Assembly: GCA_018340805.1 (NCBI GenBank)
Contig: JACMZG010001908.1
Span: forward strand, 44,366,665-44,430,664
Source: Microvelia longipes
Lineage: Eukaryota > Arthropoda > Insecta > Hemiptera > Veliidae
DNA length: 64,000 nt
Direction of reading: 5' to 3'
Shown here: one piece after another, positions 24,825-35,199 of the stretch
Layout: each line of letters starts with the position of its first letter
Numbering within the stretch: position 1 is the first letter of the stretch
Program-made: the position numbers and the translations under genes
Notes under the pieces: generated by a model
Told to the model about the DNA's origin: nothing
The model's input: only the letters and a program-made list of their open reading frames with translations
Databases searched by the model: none

Positions 24825-24995
24825 TTTCTTTTGTTTAAATAATATTAAATCTTAGCTCGCGAGGCTTCCTGAGATACTTAAAATATTTAGCTTCCGAGAC
24901 ATGCTGAGGGACTAAAATCATTTAGCTTCCGAGGCTTGCTTAGTGTCTTAAATTGTGTAGCTCCCGTGGCTTGCTACGGGAGTAAACTATAGTTT
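24825..24995. mobile_element. Hairpin-module array
   Basis: Four consecutive units separated by about 30 bp begin TAGCTC/TAGCTT: CTCGCGAGGCTTCCTGAG, CTTCCGAGACATGCTGAGG, CTTCCGAGGCTTGCTTAG and CTCCCGTGGCTTGCTACGG. The last pairs fully (CTCCCGT/ACGGGAG). The others carry the GA/GA internal mismatch form with erosion. Confidence 0.7.
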
Positions 24996-26024
24996 TAGCC
25001 AACAAATTAAACATTTATAGACGAAATAAACCGAGATTTTAAATCCTTCTCCGTGTCATGTATTAAATGTTACGTACGATTGTGAATTTCTTTTGGTATT
25101 CGCTAAAAGAAAGTATTTTATTTCTGCTACATGTGTATTAAATTTTTTTCTCCAAAAATAAAATTTCAATTCTCCAAAGTGAGCCAAAATAAGTCAATCT
25201 AGCGGGTTCAACCTTTGAGGTTCGACGATCGAGTTTTTTCGTCTGGCTCTTGAACTATTAAGTTCTCTAGAGATGCCAAAAACTCAAAACCAGCAAAATT
25301 GCAGCGATTAAAGGTGAAATTCAAAAGCATTAGATTACAGAGGAACATTAAACCTTTTGTAAAAACCCTTAGTTACTAACTCGGTTACGGAATACTAAGT
25401 GTCACCGAAGTAAGTGAAACAGATACCAATCTGCATGGAATTGGATTCGATCGCTGGTTAAAACAAGAATCGCTGTTTGGTTGAGAAGCGCAAAGGCCAC
25501 AGGCCTCTCCAAGGATCATTGATAAAGGGAATAACACGCTATGTAATTTTTTGCGTCTGACTTTAGGACTATTAATTCTGCATTTGCAAACTTACAAACC
25601 TCTTACTCCTTGCTTTACTTTCCTTAAAAGTTTTTTTTTTATCCCTGATAAACTTTTTTCTTTATTAATGCTGTTAATGGAGTAAATAAGTTTAAAAAAT
25701 GCTTTAATTTTAAAGTTTTTAAAAGCTTTTTAAGCAATCTATGAGCGAACAGCATGTGTGTGATAAAAGTTTGTCCTTGCAAGCTCTCGTACATTTTTAT
25801 GACTTAAATAATTCTAAATTTTAGCACTATTTCATCCGTCGTGCAAACTTTTTTATGTTTTCTTAATTTACTTATTTCCCTCTTTTTATCACTCCCAAAA
25901 AAGGAAAGTTATAATTTTCACCATTTGAAATTTTCGTGGCGTTAACACTATGAAAATTTCTAATGGTAAAAAGTATAACTTGAAAAAAACTGTAAAAGTA
26001 AACTTAAACGAAACTAAACACAAA
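24996..26024. other. Unassigned, one diverged direct repeat
   Basis: TCGTCTGGCTCTTGAACTAT (about 25239) and GCGTCTGACTTTAGGACTAT (about 25553) begin related blocks. No coding signal. Confidence 0.45.
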
Positions 26025-26660
26025 AATCGGGTACGAGTATCTCGGAACATTTCCTCATCACATGGGATTCGCTACGCTCATCCTCCCTACTTCAGAATCG
26101 CTTCGCTCGTCCTTAAAATATACAAGTCGTTAAATATATAATACAAAACGTCTTCGGACTCGCTTCGCTCGTCCTCATTCGTTTCATTCCCAGCGATCAC
26201 CCATCCAGGCACTGAATACTCTCAATGCTGCTTATCTTTTATGATCTAATACGAATCGTGGATGTACTTGTCGTATTAAAACAAAACTTAGTGTATGTAT
26301 TTATCAAGGAAAGGAATACACTATTAACAAATTTCAACTCATTTAGATTATTTTCCGATTTTTTTACAAATTTTTTCGATTTTAAAAGTTATTTGATACA
26401 ATTTTTTCTGAGCCATTTTTTCGGGTTAATGACGTCATAAAAAATTCCAAACAGCACAACTACTCCTATAGACTGATTTTGTACATAAGTTTTAACTCTG
26501 TAGCATGAATTCATTGAAGATATGATGATAACAGACACACACATACAGACAGACAACTTAGTCAAACCACTCAGAAGGCCTTAAAAACACCTGAAACGGA
26601 TAATTCCGGATTCAAATTATCCTATACCTCTATACCTAATGTATAAATGAGGAAAAGTAA
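26025..26660 (+). mobile_element. Family R-A, best full-length copy
   Basis: Runs from AAAATCGGGTACGAG to TATAAATGAGGAAAAGTAAA. Ordered features are: three hairpin motifs (26045-26062, 26091-26113, 26156-26174, the last a perfect GGAC, GA, GC, GAA, GC, GA, GTCC on the minus strand), a CCCAGCGATCACCCATCCAG block, the CRE palindrome TGACGTCA at 26430-26437, CAGACAGACAACTTAG, and ACCTGAAACGGATAATTCC. No protein, no obvious inverted ends and no poly(A) tail, so the class is unknown. Confidence 0.8.
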
Positions 26661-26959
26661 AAAGCAACATTTACTAAGCAGTGTAAATTTTCCTGAACAC
26701 TTACACTCTCCGTCATTTTCATCAGTAGGCAACTTGTTTAGGAGACACCCCATATTTAGGCATTCTTGTGAAACATGTTTATTCAAGTCATTATTTAACA
26801 ATGTAAACATACTGTGACCTCATCTGCTCCTGTGTCGTATTTAATTTTCATTATTCTAATTGAGTAAAAGCACGAATGTCATGCTCCGTGTATTTAATTA
26901 GTATCTTTACATTTCTGATGTGCCATGTTTTTGTTGGAGTCTATATTATTCTGTTTGTT

Positions 26960-27245
26960 TTTACTTTTCCTCATTCATACGTAGGAAAAGCAATGTGTTT
27001 GGACTAAGAATCCGATGCCGGGGTATCATCATCAGTTTTAGGTGTTTTCAAGACCTCCTGAGTGGTTTTTGCTAAGTTTTCTGTCTGTGTGTGTGTGTTT
27101 CTGTAATTATTGTCGCTCAGAGAGTGTTCATCAATTTTTAGGTCTGGTTGTGCTATATTTATATTTGTATGACGTCACTTGATGTCAGTAATGACTCAGC
27201 ACAAATTTCGAAAATTCATGAAACACACAAATTATTGGACCCTTT
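26960..27245 (-). mobile_element. Family R-A 3' half
   Basis: Begins with TTTTTACTTTTCCTCATTCATA, the reverse of the R-A end. It includes TTTCTGTCTGTGTGTG and TGACGTCA at 27170-27177. Confidence 0.7.
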
Positions 27246-27299
27246 GAAATTTCCCGCATCTAAAATACAGAATAAATTACGTCTTTATTGGTTAAAATA

Positions 27300-27590
27300 C
27301 ATTATGTCAATCAATGACATGTTTTGCTTGACATATATATGTCAATCAATAAAACCAGAACCATAGATAAACAATATTAACATATATAACAATATATATA
27401 ACAATATTGTTAATATTGTTTATCTAAAACCAAAACTAAGACTGATAATAAAACGAATCTACATATGTTTATGAACCATTCATAGTAATATTTGTGTAAA
27501 AATTTGCAGCCCAACCTAATCACTATATGAAAATTTGTGATTTTTTAAATGTGTGTGGGGTAATTGTTGTAGGTTAATGACGTCAAAAAT
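27300..27590 (+). mobile_element. Family R-A core with embedded palindrome
   Basis: Carries TGACGTCA at 27578-27585 and matches 24.2-24.5 kb. It is interrupted at about 27365-27426 by a palindrome with 19-bp arms AGATAAACAATATTAACA / TGTTAATATTGTTTATCT around an AT core. Confidence 0.6.
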
Positions 27591-27599
27591 TTAAATTTA

Positions 27600-28309
27600 A
27601 GCATATTAGAGAAGCATTCATTAGCCAATATTCTTTTATTTTCGTATCTTTCAGCTAACGAAGACCAGGCTAGTTCGTAATTCGCCCCAATAAGAGGAAT
27701 TTGTTTAATAACCGTAAACGCGGGGGAATTTTTTATAGCTTCTCTTAAATGGTGGAACCGTTCGATGTCAGTAAGACGGGTGTTTCGATGCACAATGGCC
27801 TTGAACGAATCATAAAACGTAGGCCAGTCACACAGGTTACCACTGAAAGTCGGAACCGAAATACTGGGTACTTTGGGAGCGAGAGACGTGTTGTTAAATG
27901 TAGATACATTGAGAGATTGATTATGCGTAGGAGAGGGGGGTGGTGGATTTATTTCATTCTCAACATCTAACTGTTTAACAATTGCTAAACACTCGTAATA
28001 TGTATCTTCAAGTCTAGAAAATAAATTTACATCAGCCTGATATTCTTCCAACTTATCTAATTTTACAGCATATTCTCTCAAAGCATCTTGCTCTTTATCA
28101 CATAATGTAAAATAAGCATCTAATCTTTTCATTCGACACAGAAAAGCCGAAATTTTAGTGGCATCGGATTGAGCTTCAGCAATTCTTTGAATTTTATTAA
28201 AAGTATCTTTTATGGTTTGCCGACATTCGACTAATTTTAAATTTAGTTTATCTTTTTCTTTTTTCTTTTTTTTTTCAAAAAAATAATATATTTGATATAA
28301 AAAGTACAA
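27600..28309 (-). pseudogene. BEL/Pao retrotransposon gag fragment
   Basis: The open frame of about 250 codons contains a coiled-coil-like N-terminal part rich in Lys, Glu and Asp. A Pro-rich linker (NPPPPSP) follows, then the DUF1759-type core: VPTFSGNLCDWPTFYDSF, FHHLREAIKNSPA, and YELAWSSLAERYENKR near the end. This is the capsid region of BEL/Pao elements. Similarity stops at about 27600 where R-A-like sequence begins, so the zinc knuckles, protease and pol are lost. The real start is uncertain; the first residues are low-complexity. A terminally truncated retroelement, not a host gene. Confidence 0.85.
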
Positions 28310-29204
28310 ACAAATTTTTGAGTTAAAGAAGCCATGATTTACGAAAATAATTATCGTAATTAATAGATAGCAATAGCGAAAAATAACTAAAACAATATGG
28401 AAAAAAATAATTCAAAAGTATTCCTAAAAAAGCGAATAAATTTAGAAAGGGAAAGTGAAATTAGTACCGGGAAAATCCGCTAGATCGCAGAGGTAGGTCA
28501 AATAACGATAAATCTGAGAAGGGTAGAAATCAATAATCTGATCGATAATCCCTAAGGAATGCCAGGAAAAATATGACGTAATATCAACACAATCAGAGTG
28601 GCAGTGAAAGAAAGCGGGAAACGCACTACTACCTACACACAAGGCAACACACAGGAGACTCAGGCGACACACACGTACGCACCAATACTTGGAAAATTAA
28701 CCATACAACAGATTTACGTAAATCAAAATCAAATCCACCAAACATTAATGATTTCTTCAAGAACTTGTATTTTTAAGACAATAACAATCGTAAATACAAT
28801 AGTCAAGTACATAAATAGAGATATAATAAGGTATAAAATAGATCGTAAAAAGATAGAGATCAAAGGGTAAGGGAGGTTAGGATAACCTTGCATAAGCGTA
28901 TCGTAAATTTTTATGCTTTTTCCAAAATTTAACATGAAAATCCGGTATGGGAGGACCATACGAACGTCCTACTACTGCCCAAGTTAAAGAGTTGAGAGTC
29001 TCGGCGATAGACTACAATATACAATTTTAAGGGGGGAGGTGCAAACCATTGACTTACCAAAAATAGAGATGTTAAGGTAGGCTACCTTAGTAGGTACCTA
29101 GTAACCTACCTAAGGTAGGCTACCTAGTAAGGTAGGCTGACGACCCAAGAGCCAGATGCTTACCGTTAGACGTAACGAAACAGAGTGGGGCATAACAATA
29201 TGTG
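28310..29204 (-). other. Probable leader and possible LTR of the BEL/Pao copy
   Basis: Lies upstream of the gag fragment on its strand. On the minus strand TGTTATGCCCCACTCTG near 29192 could begin an LTR, but no second LTR or clear primer binding site was found. Overlapping short frames (28442-28672, 28598-28870, 28729-28959) have no recognisable content. Confidence 0.35.
29073..29140. repeat. Self-complementary GGTAGGCTACC cluster
   Basis: AAGGTAGGCTACCTTAG, AGGTACCTAG, ACCTACCTAAGGTAGGCT and ACCTAGTAAGGTAGGC follow in succession. Almost every 10-base segment is its own or its neighbour's reverse complement, so many alternative hairpins are possible. Confidence 0.8.
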
Positions 29205-29650
29205 AAGCCATCAATGAAGACAAATGTCAAATGATGGAACAAATCCCAAATGTAGTATTGCATTTTGCTTGTTAATTTCCTAGTTGTCTCTCGCACAGTT
29301 ATGTATTGACAGATTATTTGGTTTCTAACATAAATTGAGTAAATGGCATTGACATCTTACAACAGTAATTATTTATGCATGAAGTTTATTCAACTTGTGC
29401 CAATGTCTCTGCGCATTCTTTATCAGTTAACAAAAATCTAGCATGGACGTCCTCTAGATTATAAAAATGAATAGAAGACATTGACATTTCACTTAAATTA
29501 TGCACTTTAACAAAGCACAGAAGTGACTTGAGCAACTTTTCTACGAAGTTACTAATATTCCATACCACAAATGCTGATATACATACTTCTTTCAGTATAA
29601 ACAAATACCTTTGTCGTTGAATACAAATAAATAAGATATTGTCTTAAAAA
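29205..29650. repeat. Family B repeat joined to one arm of a foldback element
   Basis: 29205-29335 matches family B at 24.5 kb. From about 29335 to 29650 the sequence matches one arm of the element at 41764-43411 (ACAGAAGTGACTTGAGCAAC, ATTCCA, AAACAAAT), so it is a single-arm derivative. Confidence 0.65.
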
Positions 29651-29882
29651 GAAGTCAATTATAGTAAAAACACCAGAAACAAACGTGTGCAAAATGTAAC
29701 ACAAAAACATTACCACCGTACCGATTTGACTACCGTATTTATTTCAGAAAAATCGAACAAACCACACTTATTTTCTTTTCTTCCAATAATATAGATGTCC
29801 AACTTTCGGTTTCAAACATTCAACACTTAAATAAAACGAATACAATAATACAAAGTTTAACAGAAGTTGAATCAGTCCTAAG

Positions 29883-31100
29883 GCCCGTATTCAAAGACGT
29901 TTTCCTAACATTTTCCTAACATTCTCCTAACTTTTTCCTAACTCTTTCCTAACATTCTCCTAACACCTAACTTTTTCCTAACATTTTCCTAACATTCTCC
30001 TAACTTTTTCCTAACTCTTTCCTAACATTCTCCTAACACCTAACTTTTTTAACATTTTCCCTAACATTCTCCTAACCATTTTCCTAACATTCTCCTAACA
30101 TTTTCCTAACTCCTAACACTCACCTTAGGTTTAGGTAAGGGAAATGTTTTTAAGCCACGAAATTTAAATGATCGTTCCTGTGTTTTAAAGTCATTTAGAG
30201 GCTTCGCATGATTTTTTTTTAGTAAGAACCTAAGGTAGTTAAGTCAAAAAGTGATACCATTGTAAATAACGTAATATATCGCAAAATATCAATGTTATTA
30301 ACTTATTACCTGGATTTATGACACACAATACTGTTAATCCACTTACCTTACTATTAGGGAGTTTACCCTGAAATTCTTTTAACACAATCAGATTTTTTAT
30401 TTTATATGGTCTGTTTGGGGCCGGCTATCGATTCAAAGAGGAAGTTGGTCCGGTGTCAATAATTCAGCCATTATTATACCAAAAAAATTTTACACAAGCA
30501 AAAATGAATTTGATGACAAAATACGAAAAACGAAATTGTGTAAATGATTTAGCAAAGTGAAAACAGTGTTGCACTGATTAACAGGTTTTCATTTAGACAC
30601 CTTTGGATTCGTACAACCTGGTCCACGTTTAAACTTGGAACGCTTGATACTGCTTTATTTATGAAAGCTGTTACAATAATTGAACATTGTATTTGTATTA
30701 ACTCTACTGTTTACTGAAAACATAAGTAAATAAAGTTTCTAATATATTTAACATTCGCCAAAGGAAGGCCGCATTGTTGTTTATGACAAAGTGTGTCGTA
30801 AATCCAGGTAATAAGTTAATAACATTGATATTTTGCGATATATTACGTTACTTACAATGGTATCACTTTTTGACATAACTACCTTAGGTTCTTACTAAAT
30901 TAAATCATGCGAAGCCTCTAAAAGACTTTTAAAACACGATAGGAGAACGTTAAGAAAATGTTAGGAGAATGCTAGGAGCTAGGAAAATGTTAGGAAAAAG
31001 TTAGGAGAATGTTAGGAAAATGTTAGGAAAAAGTTAGAAATGTTAGGAAAAAGTTAGGAGAATGTTATGAAAATGTTAGGAAACGTCTTTGAATACAGGC
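29883..31100. mobile_element. Foldback element with TTAGG-rich inverted ends
   Basis: TIRs GCCCGTATTCAAAGACG and, inverted, GCCTGTATTCAAAGACG are flanked by a 5-bp duplication CTAAG (29878-29882 and 31101-31105). Behind each end is a block of about 11-bp repeats, TCCTAACATTT on the left (about 21 units) and AGGAAAATGTT on the right (about 12). A further inverted stretch of about 200 bp follows, including TAATATATCGCAAAATATCA and TACCTGGATTTATGAC. The central 450 bases show no recognisable protein. The total is 1218 bp. Confidence 0.9.
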
Positions 31101-31464
31101 CTAAGTCTAGAAATTCTTAAGTTTAAGAACAAAATAACTTTTTAAATAAACAAGCGCGAAAGAAGGTAATGTTAGGTTATGATGAGAGTCACCACCTCGC
31201 CGAGGTGGTGAGCTAAGATCTTCCCGCCGCTGAGGAACTTTTCCCGCTCTGAGTGACCTTGATGAATAAAATCAACACCTATCTGGTACTCATCAGATGT
31301 TTTCAACTCATCAGATGCGTACCTGATGGATAAAGTTACACACCGATGATGAGCTTCTAAAGTGCTCTGGCGCTAAAGGCTTACACTAGACTGGCAAAAT
31401 AAAGAAATATAAAACACATATTAGTTATTAAAGTAACACATTACAACACTAGCCAATGTTAGGT
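31101..31464. other. Unassigned, contains a GC-rich palindrome
   Basis: At 31189-31211, TCACCACCTCG and CGAGGTGGTGA flank a single C, an 11-bp-arm palindrome. No gene. Confidence 0.65.
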
Positions 31465-31790
31465 ATAAGTGCATCACATGACAGCAATGTGATGTCAATA
31501 ATAGTTAGTAATAGGCAATTTTATGACATAGGTATGAGTGTATTACATTACTGTACTATGTAATATTATGACATAGGTATGAGTGTATTACATTACTGTA
31601 CTATGTAATATTATGACATAGGTATGAGTTAATCAATCACAGTACTATGTAATATTATGACATAGGTATGAGTTAATCACATCACAGTACTATGTAATAT
31701 TATGACATAGGTATGAGTTATCACATCACAGAACTATGTAATATTATGACATAGGTATGAGTTAATCACATCACTGCACTTGGGAATATA
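31465..31790. repeat. Minisatellite, about 45 bp unit
   Basis: Five to six well-conserved copies of a unit beginning TATGACATAGGTATGAGT and containing TACTATGTAATAT. The flanking copies at the left are more diverged. Confidence 0.95.
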
Positions 31791-31799
31791 ACTAATAAA

Positions 31800-32340
31800 T
31801 ATAATATTCTAAAATTAACTTTTGATGCTTTTTACTCGAAGAATTTCAATGGCCCGTATAGGACTTTTATTGAGCTTTTTTTTAAATATTTTAGGGCTGC
31901 TTCTTATGGGTTACTTGGGGGGGGGGGATTTTGGTGGTTTTTGATAATTTTGGCGGGTGTAATGGTCGCCATTTTGAAAAAGCTATGCATATTTGTGTTC
32001 TATCCATCATTACCTACAATTTGATACCCCAATGATTTGGTCAAAAATATTTATTTTTCCGCGTGCGCGTATGTGCAATTTTAAAATTGCTATAATTAAC
32101 TTTTGAAACTTTTTATCCGAAGAATTTCAATGGTCTGTATAGGGCCTTTTTTCATATTTTTAGGGCTGCTCCTTATGGGTTATTTGGGGGGGGGACAACC
32201 GTTTTTCGGTGGTTTTTGATATTTTTAACGGGAGTTATAGTCGCCATTTTGAAAAAGTGAAGCATATTTGTTTTCTAGCCATCGATACATACAATTTGAT
32301 ACCCCACAGTATTTTTTTAAAAAATTTAAATTTTTAGCGA
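31800..32340. repeat. Diverged tandem duplication, about 290 bp
   Basis: Two copies share AAGAATTTCAATGG, TTTAGGGCTGC, a TTATGGGTTA block followed by a G run, GTCGCCATTTTGAAAAAG and ACAATTTGATACCCCA. No coding signal. Confidence 0.85.
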
Positions 32341-33399
32341 ATGTGCGGATTCGCTCATAAATTGACAAATGGGCATGCCAGATAGTTGGGTATATTTTTC
32401 CTGCTGTTGGATAAAATAGTTATCGTAGTTCCGGAGACAGACGCTCGACAGAAAGTATAAGGGTCTCGAATGATTATCTTCAAAACCCTAAAAATTTACG
32501 ACCATATGCAATAATTTCCAGGTTAGAATATAGTTTAATGTTATACTGGGTATTTTTATTTGTACCCTTGTCACTCAGTGTCTGTTATTTTCTATTATTT
32601 TTAACACATATTTTCTATCTCTTTTTATGTATCTATTTCATTACGTCATTTGTATTTTTTTTAACTACTTCAAATTATCCTCTCTTCAATTAATTTTTGA
32701 TTTTGTAATTTTGAACTTTTCCTTTCACTATGGACGAAAAGCTCAAAACTGCTAATGACGCTGATATACTAACGCTAATAAAGACGCTCTTTTCTCTCGT
32801 ATTAATGATTTATACGATCTTATTCCTGAAACTGAATGATAAAACTAGTTTTAAAACTTTCGTGAGCTCCTTTCGTATATAGATCAAGCTAGAGTGCCTA
32901 TATAACAGTCTGTTATACAGACACTCTAGATCAAGCTAAGAAAGAGTATAAAGAATATTTGGATAAAAAAATCGCTCTTCAGCTTCACAAGTAAAAAGAT
33001 TACAAATATATACAAAACTTCAAACAAACAAATATACAAAACTTCAAACAATATGTACAATATTTATAAAAAAAATACAAGTAAAATATTATTATTTTTA
33101 ATTACAATATGAAAATTAGGTTAACTATAAGAGAAGGAAATAAAATATTATACCATATTATTGGTTCTCTGTTATGACAAAAAATACACACAAGGCAAAG
33201 CCTGTGTGTGGGGTTATATTAGTAAGGAATTTATTATATAATTTGTATGTGGTATGACTTTTGGAGAAAAAAAATATAATATAAATATATTATATTTGTA
33301 TTGTAATAGTTAGATTATTTCTATGAAAACTTTTTAAACCTTAAAAATAAATAAGTAATAATAAACATAATAAATATTAAATAAATAAATAATAAAATA
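32341..33399. other. A+T-rich, small local duplications
   Basis: ATACAAAACTTCAAACAA is repeated near 33010-33050. At about 33191-33214, CACACA, AGGC, AAA, GCCT, TGTGTG form a hairpin with one A/G mismatch, related in layout to the GA-mismatch hairpins. No gene. Confidence 0.5.
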
Positions 33400-34017
33400 A
33401 TTCTGGCGCGGTGGTCCGCATGTCGGGCGAATTTCCTTTGGATGCGTGTTTCCATGCTTAACAACAATCCTGGTTGGAATGATAATTTTTATAGTTTTTT
33501 ACATTATATAAGTTTACAACTACTAAATAAAAAATTCTGGCGCGGTGGTCCGCTGTTGGGCGAATTACACTAAGAATGCGTGTTTCCGTGCTTAACAACC
33601 CATTTCTTGCTTAAGGTTCCGGTTTATGCTTTAGAACCTAACCAGTTACTTAATTGTCAAGCACTGCTCGCAACTCAATTTGTCTGTATTTTTCAAAAGA
33701 AATGCGCATAATTATCCAATTGGTTGTACAAAACTATGCCTCTAAAATTAGAAGTACGCACTATTATTTGCACTAGTTTAAAGCTTAGTTACTTATCTTT
33801 AAGCTTAGTCAGTTATCTTTACAGGTTTTAGCGCATTTCCTTTAAAAAATACAGACAAAATGAGTTACAATTACAGACAATTGTCGAGCAGAGCTTGACA
33901 ATTGAGTAACTGCTTAGGTTCTCAAATATGAACCAGAACCCTAAGGAAGAAATGGGTTGTTAAGCACAGAAACACGCATCCAAATGAAATTCGCCCGACA
34001 TGCGGACCACCGCGCCA
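33400..34017. mobile_element. GGCGCGGTGGTCCGC repeat family, copy with both arms
   Basis: The left 5' motif occurs at 33404 and again at 33538. The right end (33955-34017) is the inverted copy, from CACAGAAACACGCATCC to GCGGACCACCGCGCC. Arms of about 190 bp share ACCTAAGCAGTTACTCAATT-type and GCAAATGAGT-type blocks in inverted order. This copy reveals that the family is a TIR element with a doubled left end. Confidence 0.85.
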
Positions 34018-34099
34018 AAATTATTTTGTAGTTGTCAACTTACGTAAAATTTCAATTACGTATTTATTATTATATATTATATTTAGTATTTATTATTAT

Positions 34100-34225
34100 A
34101 TATTTATTATTATTACGTAAAAACCATAAAAAATTACCGTTCCTACCAGGATTTAAACCCGGTACTCTGAGTGTTCGTATCGACACCGGACCACTGTCAT
34201 TCAACTCACAGGCCCAAAAAACATA
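34100..34225 (-). mobile_element. tRNA-derived SINE head
   Basis: On the minus strand CCTGTGAGTTGAATGACAG resembles an A box and ACCGGGTTTAAATCCTGG a B box, about 40 bases apart. The rest is A+T-rich. Confidence 0.6.
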
Positions 34226-34753
34226 GAAAACGACTCCCCACTTGAAATGTGAAAAAACGACACACTACTCGTAAATTAATTTTCATCGACCGTAATTTTG
34301 GATCATTTGTTGTGGTTTTTTCGACTTTTTGGTCACTTAGAGTGGTCGTATCGACTTCGGATCAGTTTTATGTGATTCAGCGTCTCGAAAACATAAATTT
34401 AGACCTTTTTCGCGACGAAAAATATTATCCCTTAATTTTGTCGATTTGTTGAAAATGTTGACTCAGCAAACCGGATTAGATGCTATATGACAACTGCTAA
34501 AATCTGTTAATTTTTTTTAATTAATCTCCACGAACACCTGAATTGTTTGATATCTCAAAATATAGCAAAAGAAAATATAAAACTCGTTCACACCGCTGGC
34601 TTGCCGCCTAGGAGAAGAAGCTAAGTAAAATACATAAATATATTGCTTAATACTAAAGAAGTTATTATACCTTGACTAGTATATTTAAGAATAAAACTTT
34701 TAGTTAAAATTTGACAATCTCTATAATAAGAAGAAATAGTTGTGTACATAACT
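34226..34753. other. Unassigned; one short conserved dispersed motif
   Basis: AACTCGTTCACACCGCTGGC at 34577 onward, with AGGAGAAGAAGC, recurs with changes at 60509-60552. Otherwise no recognisable feature. Confidence 0.5.
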
Positions 34754-34931
34754 AGGCAGGAAAATGGAATATTACTGACTAGTATCGAAGTTAGCCCCAG
34801 GGCCAAAGGCGAGGGTGTGCTATCTAAATTACCTGCAGAGGCGAAGCCGAGGAAGGTAATATATAATTTGACTGACGAGGCAAAGCCAAGGAAGGCAAAT
34901 ATACGAGTCAGTAATGTTTCCTTTCCTGCCT
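34754..34931. mobile_element. MITE with GA-mismatch hairpins
   Basis: Ends AGGCAGGAAAATGG and the inverted AGGCAGGAAAGGAA with a shared ATTACTGACT just inside. At 34830-34860, TTACC/GGTAA flanks a GA/GA mismatch and GGC/GCC around a GAA loop. A second unit near 34873-34893 has GGC, AAA, GCC. A degenerate unit (AGGGCCAAAGGCGAGGG) is near 34798. Confidence 0.8.
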
Positions 34932-35199
34932 CGTTCCTCACAATATTTTATCTGCGAACAGTAATGAATCAAAACTAGCATTCTTGAAAAACTTATTACG
35001 TTTGTATAATGTTTTATATTTACATTTTCTTTTACTGATAATACAGATCTTATCATCGAGAAAGTTGACAACAGAGTAGCGCTCGATTTTGTGTTTGACA
35101 GTTCTTTTAAATACGCTAACACAAGGTTTCACTTACATTTTTAACTTTTTTCTCTGAGCCCCATTCATTAAACATTGCATATGCTTTGAGATACCTACT

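Noticed and set aside
29900..30120. Interstitial telomere repeat
   Set aside because: Units are about 11 bp and part of a TIR with target-site duplication, not (TTAGG)n.
34621..35132. Four overlapping frames of 64-106 codons
   Set aside because: They lie across a MITE with hairpins and have no recognisable domain.
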